Shown here: one piece after another, positions 1-5,718 of the stretch | Layout of the letters: each line of letters starts with the position of its first letter | How positions within the stretch are numbered: the first letter of the stretch is position 1 | Assembly (NCBI GenBank): GCA_035690725.1 | Contig: DASSKF010000232.1 | Span: 1 to 9,287 of the forward strand | Direction of reading: 5' to 3' | Source of the DNA: DASSKF01 sp035690725 | Lineage (GTDB): Bacteria; Actinomycetota; Actinomycetes; Actinomycetales; Dermatophilaceae | DNA: 9,287 nucleotides | Translations under genes and position numbers: made by a program | The notes under the pieces: model-generated | What the model was told of the DNA's origin: nothing | What the model saw: the letters and a program-made list of their open reading frames with translations, nothing else | Databases searched by the model: none

Positions 1-147
1 GACGGGTTCCCCGGCCTGCGACGGGCCCGATTGCGGCGATTCCCGTACGCAGTGTTCTATCGCGACACCTTCGACCAGAGTTCCGTCATCCTCGTCGTCC
101 GCGTCCTGCACGGCTCCCGCGACGCCAGCTCGCACCTCGGCCACTGA
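1..147 (+). CDS. RelE/ParE-family toxin, C-terminal part (gene starts before window)
   Basis: Frame 1 is open from the first base to a TGA at 145-147 and gives 48 residues. They include FPYAVFYRD followed by a hydrophobic strand VILVVRVLHGSRD. This pattern, an 'FPY.V.Y' strand followed by 'V..V.HG.RD', is the usual end of ParE/RelE-fold toxins of type II toxin-antitoxin systems. Known members of this fold inhibit translation by cutting mRNA on the ribosome (RelE) or poison DNA gyrase (ParE). Which one applies cannot be told from the C-terminus; the LHGxRD ending is more common in the ParE-like branch. The cognate antitoxin would be expected just upstream, outside the window. The family assignment is by motif recognition; activity is unknown. 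The gene ends cleanly, with no visible frameshift in the part present. Confidence 0.75.
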   Translation, partial: DGFPGLRRARLRRFPYAVFYRDTFDQSSVILVVRVLHGSRDASSHLGH

Positions 148-169
148 CGACATTGTGCGGATCGGGGCT

Positions 170-478
170 TGACAAGGAAGAGTTGCCGGTGACCGCAGCG
201 ACCACACGGTCGACGTCGCCTTTGTAGGTCGGAGCGAGACCTGCCCGTTGTGCAGGAGCGCCCAGTTGCCGCCCGGTCGGCCGTAGGGCATGCCGATGCT
301 GCCCGGGTTGGTGACCAGCCGGCGGTCGACCAAGCGGATGAACGGCATCTCATCCGGCGGTTCGATCGCTTCGCCGCGGGCCAAGGCGACGAGCTCGCGG
401 TCGGCGTTGCCCCGCACCGGCACCGCGCGCTCACCCAAGTCGTTCAGCGTCTGCAGGCTCTGACCAGTCACCGACCTT
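170..478 (-). pseudogene. Decayed metallophosphoesterase (internal deletion plus frameshift)
   Basis: Reading the minus strand from about 478 gives LNDLGERAVPVRGNADRELV, then ALARGEAIEPPD, and directly afterwards EMPFIRLVDRRLVTNPGSIG and MPYGRPGGNWALL. The first part resembles the 'VRGNxDREL' metal-binding loop of calcineurin-like phosphoesterases, and the second resembles the 'GHTHMPFxRLVDRRLVxNPGSVGMPYG' C-terminal block. In intact homologues these blocks are separated by several tens of residues that carry metal ligands including the GHTH motif. Here they are fused at about 345-360 and the GHTH is gone. After 'RPT' near 215-222 the expected continuation (GDVDRVVAAVTGNSSL) is in another frame, so there is also a frameshift. 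The N-terminal metal motifs (D-x-H) are missing as well: the next gene ends at 549. The remnant runs into the ParE-like gene end. It should have no phosphoesterase activity. Confidence 0.7.
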
Positions 479-548
479 GGATGCAACGCCGGTGGCTCGG
501 AGCGCGGCACGAGCGCGTGCTTCGCCACGCGCTGGCCGTCGGCCACGG

Positions 549-1211
549 CTAGGAGGGGAACTGCTTCCAGTTCCCCTCGGAGATGACCTCGACGCCGCCG
601 TCGGTCACCTTGAGGGCCGTCTGGTCGTCGATGGCGTAGGCGGGCCCGGAGATGTCGGCGGCCCATCTCTCCGCGTCGGTGATGGTGTTGTCCGGCACGT
701 GCCCGAGGTGCGGGAAGATCGAGAAGTCGACGACCCCCAAGGTGTTGTCGCTCCAGTTGGGCGGCCCCCACTCCACGAAGTCCTCACCGGTCCGCGGCGT
801 CATGACCATGCTCCCCGCGCTCAACCCCACCCACACCGTGTCCCGCAGCGACGGCAGGAGGTCGGCCAGCCCGGACTGCCGCATCCAGTGACAGAGGTAC
901 GTCGCCTCGCCGCCGTCCACCAACAGGACGTCAGCCTCCCGGACCCATGGGACCCAGCGCTCCTCGCCGATGCTGGGCAGAGCGGCCAGCTCGAGGACGC
1001 CCACCGACTTCCAGCCCAGGTCACTCATGGGCGCCGGGGTCTTGCCTGTGATGAAGCGCCAGGCCGAGGCCGGCGTGCACATGGGGTGGCCGTACTCCGC
1101 CGTAGAGACGCACAGGGCACTGGCGTCGTTGATCGGCTTGTCCAGCAGGTCGACCAGCGCATCGCGGATGCTCGCGTTCGTGACGCCTCCGGACGTGAGG
1201 AGAAGCTTCAC
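549..1211 (-). CDS. Peptidase E-like protein (family S51, type 1 glutamine amidotransferase-like fold)
   Basis: This encodes 220 residues beginning MKLLLTSGGVTNASI. The GTG start at 1211 is chosen because GGGAGG lies about six bases upstream, and because family members begin at this point; the open frame continues further upstream, but that part has no family resemblance. The S51 nucleophile elbow is present as GLSAGS (Ser131), and a FPHLGH segment (His168 or His171) fits the catalytic histidine. LLVDGGEATYLCHWM and YAIDDQTALKV are other blocks typical of this group. Characterised S51 enzymes are cytoplasmic dipeptidases with a preference for N-terminal Asp (PepE) or cyanophycinases; many actinobacterial relatives of this length have no known substrate. 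The usual length is about 220-230, so the gene looks intact. The metallophosphoesterase remnant follows immediately downstream and the mazEF pair is divergent. Confidence 0.85.
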   Translation of the reverse strand: MKLLLTSGGVTNASIRDALVDLLDKPINDASALCVSTAEYGHPMCTPASAWRFITGKTPAPMSDLGWKSVGVLELAALPSIGEERWVPWVREADVLLVDGGEATYLCHWMRQSGLADLLPSLRDTVWVGLSAGSMVMTPRTGEDFVEWGPPNWSDNTLGVVDFSIFPHLGHVPDNTITDAERWAADISGPAYAIDDQTALKVTDGGVEVISEGNWKQFPS

Positions 1212-1220
1212 GGTGCCTCC

Positions 1221-1428
1221 CGATTGGAGTTCGATGGAATCGTGGAGCGTACAGACCAGCGACCACCGCGAGACCCATCGTTTCCAAAGCGGGCCGGACC
1301 AACCAAAACAGGCCGATCGCCACGTAGGTGATGTTCCAGCCCACCTGGTACCGCACGCACCACGGCACGAGCGGCCGTTGCCACGGGAAACCGCCCCGCA
1401 AGCCGATCGGCTCGCGGAACAGGGACAG
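1221..1428 (-). other. Small membrane-protein-like ORF or gene fragment in the divergent spacer
   Basis: The 254 bases between the peptidase E-like start and the mazE-like start hold one minus-strand stretch that looks coded. From a stop near 1430 it reads FPWQRPLVPWCVRYQVGWN, then ITYVAIGLFWLVRPALETMG and LAVVAGLYAP. Two hydrophobic segments of about 14-16 residues, separated by RPALE, would suit a short two-helix membrane protein. The only start near the N-terminus is TTG at 1401, with no clear ribosome binding site. Downstream the frame runs on through the peptidase E-like gene with an arginine-rich, shadow-like sequence. I read it as a possible remnant of a membrane protein gene. It could also be chance. 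I recognise no family. Confidence 0.25.
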
Positions 1429-1450
1429 TCCGGTTCAGCCTTCTCTCGTG

Positions 1451-1467
1451 TGGCATTATGGTGGCAT
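1451..1467 (+). promoter_or_regulatory. Candidate promoter and operator of the mazEF-like pair (TGGCAT direct repeats)
   Basis: TGGCAT occurs at 1451-1456 and again at 1462-1467, start to start 11 bases, about one helical turn. The CATTAT at 1454-1459 would serve as a -10 element and places the transcript start at or near the ATG at 1466, so a leaderless mRNA is possible; no Shine-Dalgarno sequence precedes that ATG. Ribbon-helix-helix repressors commonly bind repeats about one turn apart, and the next gene encodes such a protein. Self-repression by the antitoxin is therefore a reasonable inference, but the site is short. Confidence 0.35.
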
Positions 1468-1699
1468 GGCTCGCATACGCCTGAGCACCACGGTTGACGC
1501 TCGTCTCCTTGAGGATGCCCGTAAGGTGTCCGGGACGACGGACGCGGCGCTCGTGGACGAGGCCCTCGCCGCCTTGCTGGCTCGCCACCGGGCAGCCGAA
1601 GTGGACGCCAGTTACGCCGCCTATGACGAACACCCACTGGATGAGCCGGACGAGTGGGGAGACCTGGCCTCGTTCAGGCGGGCGGTCGCCGCCTCGTGA
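1466..1699 (+). CDS. Ribbon-helix-helix antitoxin of a MazEF-type system
   Basis: A 77-residue protein. The N-terminal half fits a ribbon-helix-helix DNA-binding fold: strand RIRLSTTV (residues 3-10), helix ARLLEDARKVSG (12-23) and helix TDAALVDEALAALLARH (25-41). The C-terminal half is acidic and aromatic (YAAYDEHPLDEPDEWG, 50-65), as expected for the flexible segment by which such antitoxins wrap their toxin. The gene overlaps the downstream mazF-like gene by GTGA, so the pair is translationally coupled. The ATG at 1466 gives the natural start of the ribbon strand; no Shine-Dalgarno sequence is visible, which fits a leaderless message. The role, neutralising the toxin and probably repressing its own promoter, is inferred from the family and from gene order. 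The specific antitoxin subfamily is not certain. Confidence 0.8.
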   Translation: MARIRLSTTVDARLLEDARKVSGTTDAALVDEALAALLARHRAAEVDASYAAYDEHPLDEPDEWGDLASFRRAVAAS

Positions 1700-2025
1700 C
1701 CGCGATTCCTGCTCGTGGGGAGGTGTGGTGGTGCGAGATGGCCGAGATCGGTCGTCGGCCCGTCGTTGTCCTGTCCCGCGATGCGGTCATCCCACGGCAT
1801 CGTCGCGCGCTCGTGGCCCCATGTACGACGACGATCCGGGATCTGGTCAGCGAAGTCGTGCTCGACCCAGGCGAGGATCCGGTACCGCGACGCTGCGCGG
1901 TCAACCTCGACTCGGTCGAGAGCATCTCGATCGGGATCCTCGTCGAACGCCTTGGGCGGGTGGCCCAAGCCCGCATGCGTGAGATCTGCGCTGCCCTCGC
2001 TGTGGCGGTCGACTGCTCGGGCTGA
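1696..2025 (+). CDS. MazF/PemK-family endoribonuclease toxin
   Basis: A 109-residue protein starting at the GTG that shares its last two bases with the antitoxin's TGA. Characteristic PemK/MazF blocks are in order: RGEVWWCEM (residues 7-15), RRPVVVLSRD (20-29), the APCTTTIRD strand (41-49), and the AVNLDSVESI segment (68-77). The Arg before PVVVLS (Arg21) and a Thr in CTTT (44-46) fall where the catalytic Arg and Thr/Ser of MazF enzymes lie. Known members cut single-stranded RNA at short specific sequences and stop growth when the antitoxin is degraded. The cleavage sequence cannot be predicted from this sequence. Length matches the family (about 105-120) and no damage is seen, so the pair is likely functional. 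Together with the ParE-like gene at the window's edge it makes two toxin loci within 2 kb. Confidence 0.9.
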   Translation: MTAIPARGEVWWCEMAEIGRRPVVVLSRDAVIPRHRRALVAPCTTTIRDLVSEVVLDPGEDPVPRRCAVNLDSVESISIGILVERLGRVAQARMREICAALAVAVDCSG

Positions 2026-2380
2026 GTTTCACTCGCGTACTGCTGAACGACCGCCTGAATTCGCCGATCCTCACCTGGGACACCACGTGGTGGCCGCCGG
2101 TTCCGCGTGTTGCCGCGCTCATGAGTCGTGTCAAGTTGTTGTCCTGCGGAGGGCACGGCGTGCGATTGGGCCCAGGTCGTCGAGCACGTCCGTCAGGTGG
2201 CCGAGGGTGTCCAGGGTGGTCAGTGCACTGGCATGAAGGCCACGTTGCCGGTCCGCCGTTCGCGTTCGTGCACTGGCCGGGGCACTCGTCGGGTTCACCA
2301 TCGGCTCGCCCACCCTCCTGCTCCGACGGCGCAGAAGGCCGGGGCGGCGTCCGCAGTGCGATCCTGCAGGGACAGTGCGG
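2026..2380. other. Non-genic stretch with coding-like scraps and one palindrome
   Basis: No convincing gene lies between the mazF-like stop and the NUDIX stop. A minus-strand frame from about 2250 down to a stop at 2131 reads GLHASALTTLDTLGHLTDVL followed by DDLGPIARRALRRTTT with coding-like codon use, but no start, ribosome site or family is recognisable; a second minus-strand frame around 2305-2400 (LTALSLQDRTADAAPAF) is similarly suggestive. They may be pieces of one decayed gene or chance. CACCACGTGGTG at 2081-2092 is a perfect 12-base palindrome about 55 bases after the toxin gene; it lacks a loop and a T-run, so it is not a classic terminator. Confidence 0.4.
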
Positions 2381-2782
2381 TCAGGGCACCGCCGTGGAGC
2401 CGGCAATCAACCGCGGAAGCCAGCTTGGGTAGCTCGGATGAGCGAGCCGCAGACCGGCAATCTGATCGGAGCTGAACCAGCTCAGCGCATCGTGTTCCTC
2501 TGGCGCTGCGTTCGTTGGCTCCCCGGTCCAGCCAGTCACGAGGAACGCGTGAGCGCGCAGGTTCGGATCGTCGATTCTGACCTTGACCGGCCGCAGCTGC
2601 GAGACATCGACGGCAACCTCCTCACGGCACTCTCGGAGGACAGCATCCTGGGGACTCTCCCCGCGTTCCACGTGCCCGCCGACGAGGTCCCAGCAGTCCG
2701 GGTACCAGCGGCGTGCGGGTTGACGGTGAGCCAGTAGCACGCTCCCATCCCTGACCAGGGCCGCGATCGCTATTTCATCCAT
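2381..2782 (-). CDS. NUDIX hydrolase
   Basis: A 133-residue protein. The Nudix box is at residues 36-58: G36-x5-E42-x7-RECREE(50-55), which supplies the metal-binding glutamates, with Ala57 where most members have Gly. The N-terminal strand DEIAIAALVRDGSVLLAHR and the C-terminal SWFSSDQIAGLRLAHPSY are usual for small MutT-like proteins that hydrolyse nucleoside diphosphate-linked compounds. The substrate cannot be told. The ATG at 2782 is chosen over longer possibilities because GGAGG lies about nine bases upstream and the domain begins here. A small ORF ends on this start (TGATG), which suggests translational coupling. With the upstream deaminase-like gene it forms a probable nucleotide- or nucleoside-processing operon; this is inference from adjacency. 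Confidence 0.9.
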   Translation of the reverse strand: MDEIAIAALVRDGSVLLAHRQPARRWYPDCWDLVGGHVERGESPQDAVLRECREEVAVDVSQLRPVKVRIDDPNLRAHAFLVTGWTGEPTNAAPEEHDALSWFSSDQIAGLRLAHPSYPSWLPRLIAGSTAVP

Positions 2783-3000
2783 CAAGGTCCACCTCCGACC
2801 GAGCAGGCTATCCACGCAGTGGGTCGCAGCGCCCGCTCGCGGGCCGAGGGCACGGGAGCGTGCCGGTGCGGGATCCGGCATACGGGACGGCCATGGGCGG
2901 CGGCCAAGTCCTCGGCACGGCTGACGACGAACCCGGCCAGGTCGGCGGGCACCGCTGGGGACCAGCGGTAGGCGTCGGCACCGTGCCTCCTGTCGGGCAA
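2782..3000 (-). CDS. Small ORF of unknown function coupled to the NUDIX gene
   Basis: A 72-residue reading frame lies between the deaminase-like gene and the NUDIX gene and ends with a TGA whose A is the first base of the NUDIX ATG. Codons are strongly G/C in third position and the middle looks protein-like (YRWSPAVPADLAGFVVSRAE, then DLAAAHGRPVCRIPHRH). Against it: the only early start is TTG at 3000 without a clear ribosome site, a stop lies just upstream, and I recognise no family. A GTG near 2952 is an alternative start. Another frame has AGGAGG followed by GTG at about 2984, but its product is proline-rich and shadow-like. It may be a short real gene, the tail of a truncated one, or nothing. 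Confidence 0.3.
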   Translation of the reverse strand: MPDRRHGADAYRWSPAVPADLAGFVVSRAEDLAAAHGRPVCRIPHRHAPVPSARERALRPTAWIACSVGGGP

Positions 3001-3038
3001 GGATCACCCGTCCGGGCGGTGTCCGGCCGCCGACGTGT

Positions 3039-3470
3039 TCAGGAGGACCGCCTCAACACGGCGGCGAGCGGCATGAGGTCCCGGATCAGGACGCTCTTGA
3101 CGCCTTCCTCAGTCGGCAGGAGCACCCGTACCGCAGGGTGGTAGTCGAACAGCACCTGCCGGTCTCGACCACACGGTCCCACCGGGCCGCGCCCATGGTT
3201 GCCCACGGCGACGATGGTGCTGATCTCACGGGCACCGCCGGCGCGGGCAACCGCGAGCGCGACCAGCTCGGCGCACGGCCCACCGGTGAAGTGATAGAGA
3301 TTCACGCCCGCGAACGTCCGCCCGTCCGCCGCGCGTACGGCCGCTCCCATCGTGTGCACCCCGTCCTCGTCCGGGCCGGCGTCGGTGTGTGCATCGATGG
3401 ACGATCGAGCCAGATCCACCAGCTCCCACTCATCGTCGGTCAGGTCACGGGCAGACGTCGGGAGTGCCAT
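3039..3470 (-). CDS. Cytidine/blasticidin deaminase-like protein with altered zinc motif
   Basis: A 143-residue protein with the cytidine deaminase fold: GAAVRAADGRTFAGVNLYHF (42-61), then GGPCAELVALAVA carrying Cys66-Ala-Glu68 (zinc ligand and proton-shuttle glutamate), then TIVAVGNHG and GPCGRDRQVL. In the usual PCxxC motif two Cys bind zinc; here the first is Cys100 but the second position is Asp103. Asp could still be a ligand, so loss of activity is not certain. Length is usual for the tetrameric cytidine deaminase or blasticidin-S deaminase group, and the lack of a second domain argues against tRNA or riboflavin enzymes. The ATG at 3470 gives the complete N-terminal helix; the ribosome site is weak. 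It is first in a minus-strand cluster ending with a NUDIX hydrolase. The substrate (cytidine, a modified nucleoside or a nucleoside antibiotic) is unknown. Confidence 0.8.
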   Translation of the reverse strand: MALPTSARDLTDDEWELVDLARSSIDAHTDAGPDEDGVHTMGAAVRAADGRTFAGVNLYHFTGGPCAELVALAVARAGGAREISTIVAVGNHGRGPVGPCGRDRQVLFDYHPAVRVLLPTEEGVKSVLIRDLMPLAAVLRRSS

Positions 3471-3694
3471 GCCGCCAGAGTGTCACGAGCCGGCGAACGA
3501 AGTGATCGCACCGGCGGCCGCTTCTAGATTGTGGTTGCGGCCGTCATCGAGGTCAGTGACCAGGGGCTGACCGCGGGCCGGACTGATCGATGAGTGTGGA
3601 TCATCACCCACCCGGTCCTGGTGGCCGGCGGCAGGCCCCTGCGTGCGCCCCGGCACACGGCATACGCGGAGTTGGCCCTCGCGGGGGACGGGAC
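3471..3694. other. Divergent spacer between the deaminase-like and MFS genes
   Basis: No gene is convincing here. An inverted repeat pairs CGGCCGC (3515-3521) with GCGGCCG (3537-3543) around a 15-base centre containing TCTAGA; it could form a hairpin near the deaminase-like start. A plus-strand frame from a GTG near 3595 to a TAG near 3697 reads VWIITHPVLVAGGRPLRAPR and then HTAYAELALAGDGT, which looks somewhat protein-like, but it is only 34 codons, lacks a ribosome site and has no family I know. Confidence 0.3.
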
Positions 3695-3700
3695 GTAGAT

Positions 3701-3726
3701 TTAGTTAGTTGAAGTTGCGTAACTAT
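3701..3726 (+). promoter_or_regulatory. Candidate operator dyad upstream of the MFS transporter
   Basis: An AT-richer patch in otherwise very GC-rich DNA contains TAGTTA (3702-3707) and its complement TAACTA (3720-3725), with AGTT repeated between them and a nested AGTT-GCGT-AACT dyad at 3713-3724. It lies 35-60 bases before the chosen MFS start. MarR- or TetR-type repressors of drug pumps often bind such A/T-flanked dyads over the promoter. No regulator gene is in the window next to it, so any regulator must act from elsewhere. This is inference from symmetry and position. Confidence 0.4.
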
Positions 3727-3759
3727 GAGTCTCCACTCAGTCGAACCGGAAGGACGGCG

Positions 3760-5574
3760 ATGGCCGAGCAGGGCAGCGACCGCGCGAGGCGGCGCCACGA
3801 GCGGGCGGAACGGGACACCTCGAGCCCCCGCTACAAGTGGGTCGTCCTGTCCAACACGACGCTCGGTGTGCTGATGGCCACCATCAACATGTCGATCCTG
3901 CTCATCGCACTGCCGGACATCTTCCGCGGCATCGACATCGACCCGCTGCAGCCGTCGAACACCAGCCTGCTGCTCTGGCTGATCATGGGCTACATGGTCG
4001 TCACGGCCGTCCTCGTGGTCGGCCTGGGGCGCTTGGGGGACATGTACGGCCGGGTGCGGATCTACAACGCCGGCTTCGCCATCTTCACGTTCTTCTCGGT
4101 GATGCTGGCGATCACCTGGATGCACGGCACGACCGCCGGGGTGTGGCTGGTGCTCATGCGGGTGTTCCAGGGCGTCGGCGGGGCCATGCTGATGGCCAAC
4201 TCCAACGCCATCATCACCGACGCCTTCCCCGTCGACCAGCGCGGGCTCGGGCTGGGCCTCAACCAGGTCGCCGGCATCGCCGGCTCGTTCATCGGGCTGG
4301 TCGTCGGCGGCCTGCTGGCGCCGATCGAGTGGCACCTGGTCTTCCTCGTGTCCGTGCCGATCGGCCTGTTCGGGACGATCTGGGCCTACCTGAAGCTGCA
4401 CGACATCGGCGTTCGCCGGCATGCCGAGATGGACTGGTGGGGCAACCTCACCTTCGCGGTCGGGTTGATCGCGGTCCTGGTGGGCATCACCTACGGCATC
4501 CAGCCGTACGGCTCGCACACGATGGGCTGGACCAACCCCTGGGTGCTGGTGGCCCTGCTCGGTGGGTGCGCGGTGCTCGGGCTGTTCTGCGCGGTCGAGA
4601 CGAGGGTGGCCGAGCCGATGTTCCGCCTCGACCTGTTCCGGATCCGCGCCTTCACGTTCGGCAACGTCGCGAGCCTGCTCGGCGCCCTCGGCCGTGGTGG
4701 CCTGATGTTCATCCTCATCATCTGGCTGCAGGGCATCTGGCTCCCGCGGCACGGGTACAGCTTCGAGTCGACGCCCCTGTGGGCCGGCATCTACATGCTG
4801 CCGATGACCATCGGCTTCCTCCTGGCGGGGCCGGTCTCCGGTTGGCTGTCGGACCGCTTCGGCGCCCGCACCTTCGCCACCGGCGGGATGCTCGTGGCCG
4901 CCGGCAGCTTCGTGTGGCTCATGCTCCTGCCGGTGAACTTCGGCTACGGGCAGTTCGCCGCCGCCCTGCTCGTCAACGGGCTCGGCATGGGCCTGTTCGC
5001 GGCGCCGAACCGGGCCGGGATCATGAACAGCCTCCCGTCGCACCAGCGCGGGGTGGGCGCCGGGATGAGCACGGTGTTCCAGAACTCGGCCATGGTGCTG
5101 TCGATCGGCATCTTCTTCTCGCTCATGGTCACCGGCCTGGCCTCCTCGCTGCCGCACACCCTGATGAGCGGCCTCACCGCCCAAGGCGTCCCGCACGACG
5201 CAGCCGCGCGGGTCGCCGGCCTCCCTCCTGTCGGCGTCCTCTTCGCGTCGCTGCTCGGCTACAACCCGATCCAGACGCTGCTGGGCCCGCAGGTGCTCGC
5301 GCAGCTCCCGGCCGGCCACGCGCAGTTCCTCACCGGCCGCAGCTTCTTCCCCTCGCTGATCTCCGGGCCGTTCTCCGACGGGCTCGTCGTGGCCTTCGGC
5401 TTCGCCATCGCGGCCTGCGTCATCGCCGCACTGGCCTCGGCGCTGCGCGGCGGCAAGTACGTCCACCCCGAGCCGGTGACCACCGACGGGGCCCCGGACG
5501 TGACGCCGGACCAGGCACCCGACGAGGCGCCCGCCGCCGTGCCCGAGGGGCCCCTCACCAAGGTCACGCACTAG
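3760..5574 (+). CDS. MFS transporter, DHA2 (EmrB/QacA-like, 14-helix) drug-efflux type
   Basis: A 604-residue inner-membrane protein. A charged cytoplasmic N-terminus (residues 1-25) precedes helix 1 (WVVLSNTTLGVLMATINMSI). The MFS motif A loop is GRLGDMYGR (90-98); the family's helix-5 region appears as GVGGAMLMANSNAII, and a second-half loop as GWLSDRFGART. Length and the number of hydrophobic segments fit the 14-helix, proton-driven DHA2 group, whose members export drugs and other amphiphiles; the substrate here is unknown. The usual acidic residue of helix 1 ('LDxTVVNVALP') is replaced by the polar INMSILLIALP. A long, loop-like segment lies before the last helix, and the tail (TTDGAPDVTPDQAPDEAPAA) is acidic and proline-rich. 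The ATG at 3760 has GGAAGG about four bases upstream; a TTG at 3709 would lie within the dyad and is less likely. Confidence 0.9.
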   Translation: MAEQGSDRARRRHERAERDTSSPRYKWVVLSNTTLGVLMATINMSILLIALPDIFRGIDIDPLQPSNTSLLLWLIMGYMVVTAVLVVGLGRLGDMYGRVRIYNAGFAIFTFFSVMLAITWMHGTTAGVWLVLMRVFQGVGGAMLMANSNAIITDAFPVDQRGLGLGLNQVAGIAGSFIGLVVGGLLAPIEWHLVFLVSVPIGLFGTIWAYLKLHDIGVRRHAEMDWWGNLTFAVGLIAVLVGITYGIQPYGSHTMGWTNPWVLVALLGGCAVLGLFCAVETRVAEPMFRLDLFRIRAFTFGNVASLLGALGRGGLMFILIIWLQGIWLPRHGYSFESTPLWAGIYMLPMTIGFLLAGPVSGWLSDRFGARTFATGGMLVAAGSFVWLMLLPVNFGYGQFAAALLVNGLGMGLFAAPNRAGIMNSLPSHQRGVGAGMSTVFQNSAMVLSIGIFFSLMVTGLASSLPHTLMSGLTAQGVPHDAAARVAGLPPVGVLFASLLGYNPIQTLLGPQVLAQLPAGHAQFLTGRSFFPSLISGPFSDGLVVAFGFAIAACVIAALASALRGGKYVHPEPVTTDGAPDVTPDQAPDEAPAAVPEGPLTKVTH

Positions 5575-5718
5575 TCCGACCTGTGTACGGCTGGAGGTGC
5601 ACCTCCCGCTCCTGGGACATCCATTCCCCCACCGGGCCCCTGGGCTTCCAACCGGACTGACCCGGCCCGTCTCGGGAAACGGGTCGACTCGGGCGGTGTC
5701 GAGGGCCAAGGTCTCCCC
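5575..5718. other. Spacer after the MFS gene with dyad symmetries
   Basis: GGAGGTGCACCTCC at 5593-5606 is a perfect 14-base palindrome 19 bases after the MFS stop. A second dyad pairs CCCGT (5666-5670) with ACGGG (5679-5683) around eight bases, with a wider GACCCG (5659-5664) and CGGGTC (5680-5685) pairing also possible. Neither is followed by a T-run. The first has no loop, so it fits a protein-binding site better than a hairpin; the second may be a weak terminator. Function is unproven. Confidence 0.35.

Noticed and set aside
1212..1637. N-terminal extension of the peptidase E-like frame up to 1637.
   Set aside because: It has no family similarity, crosses the mazE-like gene in antisense, and a strong ribosome site marks the GTG at 1211.
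2783..3007. N-terminal extension of the NUDIX frame to an ATG at 3007.
   Set aside because: The extension is arginine- and proline-rich and unlike the family; GGAGG before ATG 2782 and the domain boundary fix the shorter start.
3514..3528. GCGGCCGCTTCTAGA matches the NotI-XbaI part of the standard BioBrick cloning prefix.
   Set aside because: The EcoRI part and the following G are missing, flanking DNA looks like ordinary genome, and a NotI site is common in GC-rich DNA; 15 matching bases is probably coincidence, though an assembly check would settle it.
3591..3713. Possible 40-codon leader peptide upstream of the first MFS gene.
   Set aside because: No ribosome binding site, proline-glycine-rich shadow-like sequence and no attenuator-like stem after it.
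5540..5556. GAGGGGCCCCTC palindrome near the end of the first MFS gene.
   Set aside because: It lies inside the coding sequence, where codon choice and GC-richness explain it.
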